Assembly: GCA_035293805.1 (NCBI GenBank)
Contig: DATGMD010000089.1
Coordinates: 25,390-89,389 of the forward strand
Source: JAJPHF01 sp035293805
GTDB taxonomy: Bacteria > Chloroflexota > UBA6077 > JAJPHF01
Length of the DNA stretch: 64,000 nt
Direction: 5' to 3'
The notes under the pieces are model-generated. The model was not told the DNA's origin and did no database searches. It saw nothing but the letters and a program-made list of their open reading frames with translations. This document shows, piece by piece, positions 57,322 through 64,000 of the stretch; position 1 is the stretch's first letter, and each line of letters begins with the position of its first letter. The position numbers and the translations under genes are program-made.

Positions 57322-58568
57322 GCGGCGCCCGGCTGGAAGTCGAGCGCGACCGGGCCGGTGTACTCCAGGATGTACAGCCCGCCCCGGAAGCGGTCGACCG
57401 TGTAGAAGAGGCCGCGGTCATCCACGTAGACGTCGTTGAGCTGGATTGCGCCGGCCGGCGAGTCGGGCGGGGGCTCGGGGATGTAGTAGCCGATCTCGCG
57501 GGGCTGGTCGGCGTCGCGCACGTCGTAGAGCCGCATGCCGCCGGCGAAGAACGTGCCCACGACGAAGCTCTCGGACACGCCGCACCCCGGCAGGGGCATG
57601 ATCTCGTGGACGTTGTGGGCGCCGAAGCGGCCGCCACGGCGGCACAGCTCGTCGCGGTTGGGCGGGTCCGGCAAGACGGCACGGAACCGGGGCCGCGTCT
57701 CGTCGCTCACGTCCACCAGCCGGATGAGCTTGGGGGCGTCGGCGCCGGCCGGCAGCACCGACTCCTCGCTGAGCACGAGGAGGTCGCGGCCCGGTAGGGG
57801 CGTGGCAGTGTGCGCGTAGCCCGGCAGCTCGGGCGGGTGCTGTAGCCGGCCGACGAGGCGCGGCGCCGTCGGGTCGGCGATGTCGAGCACGAGCACGCCG
57901 CCGTCGATGTAGCCCAGGTAGACGCGGTCAGGGCGGGCGGGCAGCACGTTGGCGTTGTGCATCCGCACGCCGTTGTCGCGCGGCTTGCGCCGCGGGGCGA
58001 TCGGCGGCGCCGCGTCGCCCTGGCGCGTGCCGGGCAACCACCAGCGTCCCACCTCGCGCGGCTGCTCGGGGTCCGACACGTCGACGATCATGTAGAACTG
58101 GTCGTCGGGCGGCGCCGTTGGAACGAAGTCGGGGGCGCCCGTCGAGATGTGGGCGTACTTGCCGTCCACGCACCAGACGAAGTGCACGCCGCGCGACACG
58201 CCGCCGCCCGTGTTGAAGAACGCCAGCTGGCGCGGCGCCGCGGGGTCGCTCACGTCGTACAGCCAGAGGCCCGCCGGCTCGTCGCCGGCGCGGGCCACCT
58301 GCCGGGCCACGAGCAGTAGATCACCCACCACCGCTAGCGAGTTGCCGCGCACGCGCGGGTGCTCGACCGGCAGCTGGCAGAGCAGCGCGGGCTGCCGCGG
58401 GTCGGTCACGTCGAGGATGCTGACGGCCTGGGGCGCGGACTCGTGGGCGACATAGAAGATCCGGCGGCCGTCGGGCCGCCGCTGCAACACGAGCCCTTCC
58501 CCGCCGTTGCCAGCGCCGGCCAGGTCGTGGTGAGCCAGCAGCGCGAAGTCGCGCGCCTCCGCAGGCAT
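57318..58568 (-). CDS. LVIVD-repeat beta-propeller protein
   Basis: 416 aa, made of repeated VSILDVTDPRQPALLCQL-type units (LVIVD, Pfam-like; V-x-x-V-D-V-S-D-P-x-x-P-x-x-x-G) forming a beta-propeller. Seven or eight copies are visible: AVSILDVTDP, LWLYDVSDPA, MIVDVSDPEQPREVG, LVLDIADPTAPRLVG, IRLVDVSDETRPRF, MRLYDVRDADQPREIG. No signal peptide, so it seems cytosolic, although many LVIVD proteins are secreted. A short HNVHEIMPLPG element is a possible metal site. ATG at 58568 after ACGGAGGCGG. Overlaps the binding protein by 4 bp and is likely co-translated with it. Confidence 0.85.
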   Translation of the reverse strand: MPAEARDFALLAHHDLAGAGNGGEGLVLQRRPDGRRIFYVAHESAPQAVSILDVTDPRQPALLCQLPVEHPRVRGNSLAVVGDLLLVARQVARAGDEPAGLWLYDVSDPAAPRQLAFFNTGGGVSRGVHFVWCVDGKYAHISTGAPDFVPTAPPDDQFYMIVDVSDPEQPREVGRWWLPGTRQGDAAPPIAPRRKPRDNGVRMHNANVLPARPDRVYLGYIDGGVLVLDIADPTAPRLVGRLQHPPELPGYAHTATPLPGRDLLVLSEESVLPAGADAPKLIRLVDVSDETRPRFRAVLPDPPNRDELCRRGGRFGAHNVHEIMPLPGCGVSESFVVGTFFAGGMRLYDVRDADQPREIGYYIPEPPPDSPAGAIQLNDVYVDDRGLFYTVDRFRGGLYILEYTGPVALDFQPGAA

Positions 58569-58715
58569 CGGCCGCCTCCGTCGGTGAGAATGGCCCATTG
58601 TACGAACGGCCCGCGCCGACGAACAAGCGGGCAGGCGGCGCGCCGTGCGGCGCACTGCCGGCCGCGCCTTCGGCCCGCCGGCCAGGAGCGCCAGCGGGAC
58701 GCGACGGAGCTGGCG

Positions 58716-58744
58716 TTGTCGGCCATGACGCCGGCTGCTACAAT
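58716..58744 (+). promoter_or_regulatory. Promoter of the MFS transporter gene
   Basis: TTGTCG (58716-58721), 17-bp spacer, TACAAT (58739-58744), 44 bp before the GTG start. Confidence 0.65.
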
Positions 58745-58788
58745 TTGCGCGGCCGCCCCCGGGCCGTCGTCCCCCCTTCGGAGGAGTC

Positions 58789-60021
58789 GTGTCGCGAGCG
58801 CCCGCGCCCGCCGCTGCCGTGCGCTTCCCAGCCCTGTATGCGCCCGCCTTTCGGCTCTACTGGGTGACCTCTACCGTCGCCATGCTGGGCGACAACATCG
58901 AGCACGTGATCGGCTACTGGCTGCTGTGGGGGCTGACCCATTCGCCGTTCTGGCTGGGCTACGCGGTGTTCGCGCACTGGTTTCCGTTCCTCCTCTTCTC
59001 GCTGCACGCGGGGGCGTGGGCGGACCGCTTCGACAACCGCTATCTGCTGCAGGCGAACCAGGCGTGCCTGGTCATCTGCTCGGGAGCGCTGGGGCTGCTG
59101 GCGGTGACCGGACAGCTGCAGCTCTGGCACATGATCGTGCTGCTGCTGCTCCACGGCTTCGCCGGCGTGATCCAGATGCCGAGCAGCCAGGTGCTGGTCT
59201 ACGATCTGGTCGGCAAGGACAGCCTGCCGAACGCGCTCAGCCTGGCGGCGAGCAGTCGCTACGTGTCCCAGTTTCTCGGGCCGATGATCGGGACCTGGCT
59301 GCTGACGACCTTCGGCGCGGGCGGTGGCCTGCTGGCGAACCTCGTGTTCTACGCGCCCCTGACGGTGGCGCTATTCGCGCTGCACCCGGTCCGCACGGCG
59401 CAGCCGGTCCCGCGCGCGACAAACTGGCGCGGCATTGTCGAGGGCGTGCGCTTCGTGCGCCGCCATCGGGCGATCCTCGGGCTAACGCTGCTGGCGGCCA
59501 TCCCGGGCGGGCTGCTGGGCTTCGGCTACCAGGCGCTGATGCCGGCGCTGGCCGAGGAGCTTGGCTCGGGCGAGCGCGGCTTCGGCCTGCTGCTGTCGGC
59601 CAACGGGATCGGCGCGATCACCGGCGCGATCGTGCTCGGCTACGCCGGCCGGGTCGGGGGCCGCGGGCGGGCGGTCTGCCTGGCCACGCTCGCGTGGGCG
59701 GCGCTGCTCGTGCTATTCGCCCTGCTCCCGTGGTTCTGGCTCGCGCTCGTCGTGCTGCTGCTCGTGGGCGCGGCTAGCATCATCGCCAACGCGCTCACGC
59801 AGACGCTCGTGCAGGCGCTCTCGCCGGACGACCTGCGCGGCCGTATCATGGGAGTGTACGCGGCCGCGGTGTTTGGGCCGCGGGCCGTCAGTGGGCTGCT
59901 GCTGGGCGCGCTGGCCACCGCGCTCGGGGCGCACGCGGCCGTCGGCGCCCTGGCCGGGCTGATCGTCGCCGTGGTCCTGGCGCTCGTCGCCGCGCTGCCC
60001 ACTCTACGCACGCTCGATTGA
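58789..60021 (+). CDS. MFS transporter (MFS_3/EntS-like)
   Basis: 410 aa, about twelve hydrophobic helices. N-terminal FRLYWVTSTVAMLGDNIEHV, AGAWADRFDNRYLLQANQAC (D-R-x-x-x-R-x-L loop between helices 2 and 3) and the conserved GFAGVIQMPSSQVLVYDLVG ... LPNALSLAASSRYVSQFLGP segment place it among the transmembrane-secretion-effector/EntS-like group. Such proteins export small compounds. GTG start behind GGAGGAG. A UbiD-type gene follows 64 bp downstream. Confidence 0.85.
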   Translation: MSRAPAPAAAVRFPALYAPAFRLYWVTSTVAMLGDNIEHVIGYWLLWGLTHSPFWLGYAVFAHWFPFLLFSLHAGAWADRFDNRYLLQANQACLVICSGALGLLAVTGQLQLWHMIVLLLLHGFAGVIQMPSSQVLVYDLVGKDSLPNALSLAASSRYVSQFLGPMIGTWLLTTFGAGGGLLANLVFYAPLTVALFALHPVRTAQPVPRATNWRGIVEGVRFVRRHRAILGLTLLAAIPGGLLGFGYQALMPALAEELGSGERGFGLLLSANGIGAITGAIVLGYAGRVGGRGRAVCLATLAWAALLVLFALLPWFWLALVVLLLVGAASIIANALTQTLVQALSPDDLRGRIMGVYAAAVFGPRAVSGLLLGALATALGAHAAVGALAGLIVAVVLALVAALPTLRTLD

Positions 60022-60085
60022 GAGGGCCGGCAGCCAAGGCGCCTTGCAGGCCCCTTGCCCCGGCTGGCCGACGAAGGAGGTTCCC

Positions 60086-61516
60086 TTGGCGCGCGCGTTG
60101 CGCGAGTTTCTCACGCTGCTGGACGAGCGCTACCCCGACCAGCTGGTGCGCGTGGCGCGCGCGGTGGAGCCGGCCAACTTCGACGTGACGGCGATCCTCC
60201 AGCACCTGGAGAACCGCGGCCGTTACCCGCTGGTGTGGTTCGAGCAGCCCCGCAACCTCCATGGCGCCGTCGCCCGCTTTCCGTTGATCTCGAACGTCTA
60301 CGCCACCCGCGAACGCTGCGCCATCGCGCTCGGCCTGGACCCGAGCGACGCGATGCTGGGCCTGAGCCTGGAGTACGCCCGCCGCGAGGAGCGCTCCGTG
60401 CCGCCCGTGGTGGTGGGACCGTCGGAGGCGCCGGTGAAGGAGTGGGTGCAGACGGGCGAGGCCGCCGACCTGCGGCAGCTCCCGCTCGTGTGGCACCACG
60501 AGATGGACCCCGCCCCCTACATCGACATGGCCGTCGCCATGCGCGACCCAGAGAGCGGCGCCTACAACGTGGCGTTCTTGCGGACGATGTACAAGGCGCC
60601 GCGGCGCCTCGGCCTGCACATGTCGCCGCGCCACAACTGGCAGATCGCTCGCAAGCACGAGCGCCAGGGCGAGCCGACGCCGTGCGTGCTGGTCGTCAGC
60701 CACCATCCGGCGTTCTATCTCGGCGCGCTCAACGTCTCCCCCTATGGCCGCGACGACTACGGCGTGGTCGGCTCGCTCATGGACGAGCCGCTGCGCCTGG
60801 TGCCATCGGAGACGTGGGGCGACCGCTTCATGGTGCCCGCCGACGCCGAGCTGGTCATCGAGGGCGAGGTGCCGGCCGGGGTGCGCGAGGTGGAGGGGCC
60901 GTTCGGCGAATTCACCGGGTACTACGGCCCGCAGCGCGTCCGCTGGGTGATCGACGTGAAGGCGATCAGCGGCCGGCACGACGCGATCTTCCAGGATATC
61001 TTCGTCGGCCACCGCGACGTGTGGACGATGGGGAGCTTCCCCAAGGAGGGCAGCATCTACAACCGCATCAAGGGCGTGGTCCCCGGCGTGCGCGGCGTCC
61101 ACCTGCCCATCTCGGCGACCGGTCGCTACCACTGCTACATCAGCCTCGACAAGCGCGTGGACGGCGAGAGCAAGCAGGCGGCGCTCATCGCCCTGGGCGA
61201 GTGCGACTTCGTCAAGCATGTCGTCGTGGTGGACGCGGACATCGATCCGTATGACGAAGAGCAAGTTCTGTGGGCCATCGCCACGCGCGTCCAGGCCGAC
61301 CGCGACGTGGACGTGATCCGCAACTGCAAGGGCAACACGCTCGACCCGTCGCAAGAAGACGACGTGATGAGCGCCAAGATGATCATCGACGCCACGAAGC
61401 CGGTGAGCCGGCCGTACGAGGAGCGCGTGCGCGTGCCCGCGGCCGCGCTGGAGCGCATCGACCTCGACGCCTACCTCGCGCCCCAGTCGCTCCCCGCCGA
61501 GGCCGCCGGGCGCTAG
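60086..61516 (+). CDS. UbiD-family decarboxylase (prenylated-FMN-dependent)
   Basis: 476 aa. The (de)carboxylase family that uses prenylated FMN to act on aromatic or alpha-beta-unsaturated acids. Pattern: REFLTLLDERYPDQLVRVAR, NVAFLRTMYKAPRRLGLHMS, LVVSHHPAFYLGA, the conserved EVEGPFGEFTGYYG, GSFPKEGSIYNRIKGVVPGV, and VVVVDADIDPYDEEQVLWAI. TTG start at 60086, with AAGGAGGTTCCC the best ribosome site in this stretch. No UbiX (flavin prenyltransferase) gene is in the window. Substrate not determinable; a second UbiD-type gene begins at 63861. Confidence 0.9.
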   Translation: MARALREFLTLLDERYPDQLVRVARAVEPANFDVTAILQHLENRGRYPLVWFEQPRNLHGAVARFPLISNVYATRERCAIALGLDPSDAMLGLSLEYARREERSVPPVVVGPSEAPVKEWVQTGEAADLRQLPLVWHHEMDPAPYIDMAVAMRDPESGAYNVAFLRTMYKAPRRLGLHMSPRHNWQIARKHERQGEPTPCVLVVSHHPAFYLGALNVSPYGRDDYGVVGSLMDEPLRLVPSETWGDRFMVPADAELVIEGEVPAGVREVEGPFGEFTGYYGPQRVRWVIDVKAISGRHDAIFQDIFVGHRDVWTMGSFPKEGSIYNRIKGVVPGVRGVHLPISATGRYHCYISLDKRVDGESKQAALIALGECDFVKHVVVVDADIDPYDEEQVLWAIATRVQADRDVDVIRNCKGNTLDPSQEDDVMSAKMIIDATKPVSRPYEERVRVPAAALERIDLDAYLAPQSLPAEAAGR

Positions 61517-61650
61517 GCTACGCCGGCCGCCGAGCTAACGCGCCCGGCCGTGCCGACGGCGAAAACGGTCAGGCCCCCCTTGCATCTCGCGGGCAAATGC
61601 GCGAAGATGGGGCACCCCGTCCATCCACGTGACCCACGCGAGGGAGCGCC

Positions 61651-62937
61651 GTGCGGTTATCCATGCGCCCTCCAGCCAGCGGCCGAGGCCTGGGCGGGCG
61701 CGCGCTGTGGGCGGCGCTGCTAGCGGCGCTCCTGCTGCTGCCGCCCGCGTCGCAGGCGACCGCCCCGGCCGTGGCGCTGGACCTGCTGGCAGGCCCACTG
61801 ACGCAGGCGGACGAGGCAGACCGCGTCGCGCCGACCGCCGACCCTGCCAGCCTGCGCCTGCGCGACCAGCGAATCCGCGGCCGCCTGGTCTGGTCACAGG
61901 CCGGCGTGCCGGACCAGCAGATCGAGTGGGCCGTGCGCGCCTGGGACGCGACGGTCGCCGCGCTCCCGGCCGCCGGGCTGGCCGCGCCGGGCGACCCGCT
62001 GGCGCTCTACCTGTTCGCCGACGGCGACGCGTTTCGCCACCTGACGAGCGAGCTAACCGGCCTGCCGCTCAGCGCCATCCACGGGTTCGAGGGCGGTCGC
62101 TCGTACGCGGCCGGCCCGCCCCGCGGCGTTTACGTGAACGCGGGCGCCATCGCGTCCGCGGCCCAGGCGGCGCGGCTCGTCGCGCACGAGCTGGTCCACC
62201 TGGCCGAACGCGACGCCATTGGGAACCGCACGGTTCCCCGCTGGTTCAGCGAGGGGCTGGCCGAGCGCGTCGCACAGCGGGTGATGGCCAGTGTCGACGC
62301 CGATGCGGCAGCCGAGCGGCTCTGGCGGCGCGCGGCGGTCGTCGCCTCGGCGCTTCACCACAACGTCGCCTATCCGCCGAGCGCGCTGGCCACGCCGGTC
62401 CAGTGGAACGACGCCGCGGCCGCGGGGCAGGATCGGCTCATCTATGCGGAGGCGCTACTGACGGTCGATTGGCTGCTGGAGCGCGGCGGGCCCGGCGCGG
62501 CCGGCCGGGTGCTCGCGGCGGTGGCCAGCGACAAGCCGTTCGCCGCCGCGCTCGACGACGTGACCGGAATCCGCGTCACCGCGCTCGACGCGAGCATTGA
62601 CGCGGCGCTGCGCGCCGACCTCCTGCCCCGCTTTCCGGTCGGCATCCACGTCTTCGCCCCGGCCGGGCCGCCCGGGACGCGGTTCCAGTTCGCGGCGGTC
62701 GGCGTGCCGCCCCACGAGGTGCTCAGCCGGGAATTCGTCCGGGAGGACGGCCACCCGGCCCGCGACTCCGGCCCGCCGGCCGTCGCCGGCCCGGTCGGCA
62801 GCGCCTACTGGACCTTCCAAACGCGCCCCGACTCGGAGCCAGCGACGTGGTGGGTGACCGTCCAGGGCGACCACGGCACCTCGGCGCGCCTGTCGTTCCG
62901 CGTCACGCCGGCTGGCGACGCCCCGGCTGGCCCGTAG
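61651..62937 (+). CDS. Secreted gluzincin peptidase (peptidase MA-like)
   Basis: 428 aa. GTG start behind GAGGGAG; signal peptide LWAALLAALLLLPPASQATA. HELVHLAE (HExxH zinc motif) with a downstream Glu in PRWFSEGLAERVAQR, the typical pattern of the peptidase-MA / DUF4157-like gluzincins. C-terminal part is beta-rich (about 330-428) with FQFAAVGVPPHEVLSREF and TWWVTVQGDHGTSARLSF, similar to a fibronectin-like module. Probably an extracellular enzyme acting on peptides; specificity unknown. Confidence 0.8.
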   Translation: MRLSMRPPASGRGLGGRALWAALLAALLLLPPASQATAPAVALDLLAGPLTQADEADRVAPTADPASLRLRDQRIRGRLVWSQAGVPDQQIEWAVRAWDATVAALPAAGLAAPGDPLALYLFADGDAFRHLTSELTGLPLSAIHGFEGGRSYAAGPPRGVYVNAGAIASAAQAARLVAHELVHLAERDAIGNRTVPRWFSEGLAERVAQRVMASVDADAAAERLWRRAAVVASALHHNVAYPPSALATPVQWNDAAAAGQDRLIYAEALLTVDWLLERGGPGAAGRVLAAVASDKPFAAALDDVTGIRVTALDASIDAALRADLLPRFPVGIHVFAPAGPPGTRFQFAAVGVPPHEVLSREFVREDGHPARDSGPPAVAGPVGSAYWTFQTRPDSEPATWWVTVQGDHGTSARLSFRVTPAGDAPAGP

Positions 62938-63138
62938 ACGTAGCGCCAGCGCGCCCGCGCCGTATCTCCACAATCTCTCCACAGTTTCCTGCTCCCAGGC
63001 CCGCCTTTTCTTATGGTGGTCTTAACGCGCGCTGTTATCCTTGGCGCTAGTGCAGGCGGGCCTGCACCGGCCGCCGGTCACTGCTGGCGAGCCAGCGCGG
63101 CAGCTTCGGCCGCTAATTTCGACGGAGGATTGACCCTG

Positions 63139-63420
63139 ATGATACGACGGTTGGCGATTGGGACGATTGCCGCGGCGGCGCTGCTCGGCGCGGGCTTCAG
63201 CGGCCAGGCTCAGGCGCAGACGCAGACCTGCGCGACCTGGATTACCAACGGCGCGTGCGGCGAGAGCCACTTCAACCAGGCCCCGGACCCGAGCGACCCG
63301 CGCCCAGCGATGCAGATCGCCGGCCAGGCGCAGCTGCCGCCGGCCGCCGCGCAGGCGGCCACCGGCTCGGCCTCGCAGGCCGGCCCGCAGGCCGACAGCC
63401 AGCCGGCCGGCGAGGAGTAG
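63139..63420 (+). CDS. Small secreted hypothetical protein
   Basis: 93 aa. Signal peptide MIRRLAIGTIAAAALLGAG with cleavage near AQAQ; mature part of about 65 residues rich in Ala, Gln, Pro and Ser (TQTCATWITNGACGESHFNQ) with two Cys, possibly one disulfide, and an acidic end AGEE. ATG behind ACGGAGGATTG; intrinsic terminator 30 bp after the stop. No family recognised. Confidence 0.6.
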   Translation: MIRRLAIGTIAAAALLGAGFSGQAQAQTQTCATWITNGACGESHFNQAPDPSDPRPAMQIAGQAQLPPAAAQAATGSASQAGPQADSQPAGEE

Positions 63421-63450
63421 GCTCCTCCCTGGCTCTCGGACCCGCGACAC

Positions 63451-63484
63451 AGACGCGCTCGCCAGGTTTGGCGAGCGCGTCTTT
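63451..63484 (+). terminator. Terminator after the small secreted protein
   Basis: Perfect 14-bp stem AGACGCGCTCGCCA / TGGCGAGCGCGTCT with a GGTT loop, followed by TT. Confidence 0.7.
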
Positions 63485-63599
63485 ACGCGTCCGCCCGCTA
63501 TGCTACACTGCAAGCGAGCGTCGCATGACCGCCGGCTGAACGGCATCGTGCCCTCACGCCACCTCTCGGACCCGTTGAGCTCACGCGCGAGGCCTGCCG

Positions 63600-63749
63600 A
63601 TGGCGCGCATCTTCTGGGTGACTTGCCCCAAGTGCCGCGGCCGCTTCTATTGCCACTACAACGACCTGCGGCACACCGCCTGGCAGCTGCACTGCCCATA
63701 CTGCCAGCACCGCTTCGCGCAGGACGACAGCCCCGAGATCGTCGAGTAG
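63600..63749 (+). CDS. 49-aa zinc-ribbon protein upstream of UbiD-like gene
   Basis: MARIFWVTCPKCRGRFYCHY NDLRHTAWQLHCPYCQHRF and an acidic tail ending EIVE: two CxxC pairs (CPKC, CPYC), with YCHY between, giving a rubredoxin-knuckle zinc ribbon. I recall small proteins like this next to UbiD-type genes. It lies 111 bp before the UbiD-type start and is separated from it by a possible promoter. The ribosome site (GAGG) is weak. Confidence 0.7.
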   Translation: MARIFWVTCPKCRGRFYCHYNDLRHTAWQLHCPYCQHRFAQDDSPEIVE

Positions 63750-63796
63750 CGCCGGCCGTGCGGGGGCGGCGGAGCCGGCGTGCGGCTGCCCGACGC

Positions 63797-63825
63797 TTGA
63801 CGACGCCCCCCGCCTGCGCCACAAT
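63797..63825 (+). promoter_or_regulatory. Possible promoter of the second UbiD-type gene
   Basis: TTGACG (63797-63802), 17-bp spacer, CACAAT (63820-63825), 35 bp before the ATG. Confidence 0.5.
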
Positions 63826-63860
63826 CCGCGCCAGTTGCAGTTTCTGTCAAGGGAGTACCG

Positions 63861-64000
63861 ATGCCGAAGGACTTGTCGGGGTTCATCAGCCGGATCAGCG
63901 CGGAGTTTCCCGACCAGGTGGTCACGATCCGCCGCCCGGTCCGCGCCAGCGAGTACGAGGTGACCGCCATCCTGCAACACCTCGATGATCGCGGCCAGTA
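63861..64000 (+). CDS. UbiD-family decarboxylase, N-terminal fragment (cut by window end)
   Basis: 46 codons seen: MPKDLSGFISRISAEFPDQV, VTIRRPVRASEYEVTAILQH LDDRGQ. The second half lines up with VEPANFDVTAILQHLENRG of the UbiD protein at 60086, so it is a paralogue and a separate UbiD-type enzyme. AAGGGAG ribosome site 7 bp before ATG. Confidence 0.85.
   Translation, partial: MPKDLSGFISRISAEFPDQVVTIRRPVRASEYEVTAILQHLDDRGQ

Overview
The window is about 70 percent GC and tightly packed with genes. It looks like one chromosomal piece from a member of the Chloroflexota or a close terrestrial relative. The reasons are a Gram-positive-style T-box in front of ilvB together with an rpsU (bS21) gene, which Actinobacteria generally lack; a secreted protein with the FPESGYAI / FGYPIS type of sequence that I associate with Chloroflexota; and many unclassified secreted proteins and lipoproteins. 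No phage, plasmid, transposase or CRISPR was seen. The assignment is an inference from gene content.

Layout. 0-8.4 kb: a partial secreted protein, gmd, a hydantoinase/oxoprolinase pair (hyuA, hyuB), queF, two low-complexity secreted proteins and rpsU. 8.6-16.2 kb (minus strand): branched-chain amino-acid operon ilvB-ilvH-ilvC-leuA-leuB, followed by a Crp/Fnr regulator. It is led by a T-box with a CUC (leucine) specifier and two successive T-box/terminator modules. 16.2-19.2 kb: two polytopic glycosyltransferase-type membrane proteins. 19.3-23.9 kb: TPP riboswitch, terminator and thiG-thiE-thiS-thiO-thiD; the ThiD carries an unrecognised C-terminal domain. 24-33 kb: FMN-dependent 2-hydroxyacid oxidase, a FecR-domain surface protein with a Thr/Pro/Ser-rich stalk, a DUF2249-beta-propeller fusion, a zinc-finger protein and a stand-alone molybdenum hydroxylase large subunit.

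33-39.5 kb: a small protein behind a strong AT-rich promoter, three tandem paralogous NMT1-type substrate-binding lipoproteins, a D-2-hydroxyacid dehydrogenase and a fourth binding protein. 39.7-42.1 kb: small stress-type proteins (L,D-transpeptidase, dodecin, Hsp20, zinc ribbon, CsbD). 42.2-45.8 kb: a degraded accessory zone with a secreted protein, REP-like palindromes, a 296-bp repeat and a broken glycosyltransferase. 45.8-47.1 kb: tRNA-Pro, rplU, rpmA, rpmE. 47.3-51.9 kb: small proteins, a binding protein translationally coupled to an amidohydrolase, the second, inverted copy of the 296-bp repeat, and a DUF6282 hydrolase. 52-64 kb: a NYN-LOTUS RNA-binding/nuclease-type protein, further binding proteins, tRNA-Thr, an LVIVD propeller protein, an MFS exporter, two UbiD-type decarboxylases (the second cut by the window end), a secreted metallopeptidase and small proteins.

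How it fits together. Two biosynthetic operons are each controlled by a classical riboregulator (tRNA-Leu and TPP). Much of the rest looks like an organic-acid scavenging repertoire: seven extracytoplasmic binding proteins, none with a permease or ATPase in the window, mixed with hydrolases, dehydrogenases and decarboxylases. The observations most worth following are the one-Stem-I, two-terminator T-box, the orphan binding-protein set, the inverted 296-bp element and several unusual domain fusions.
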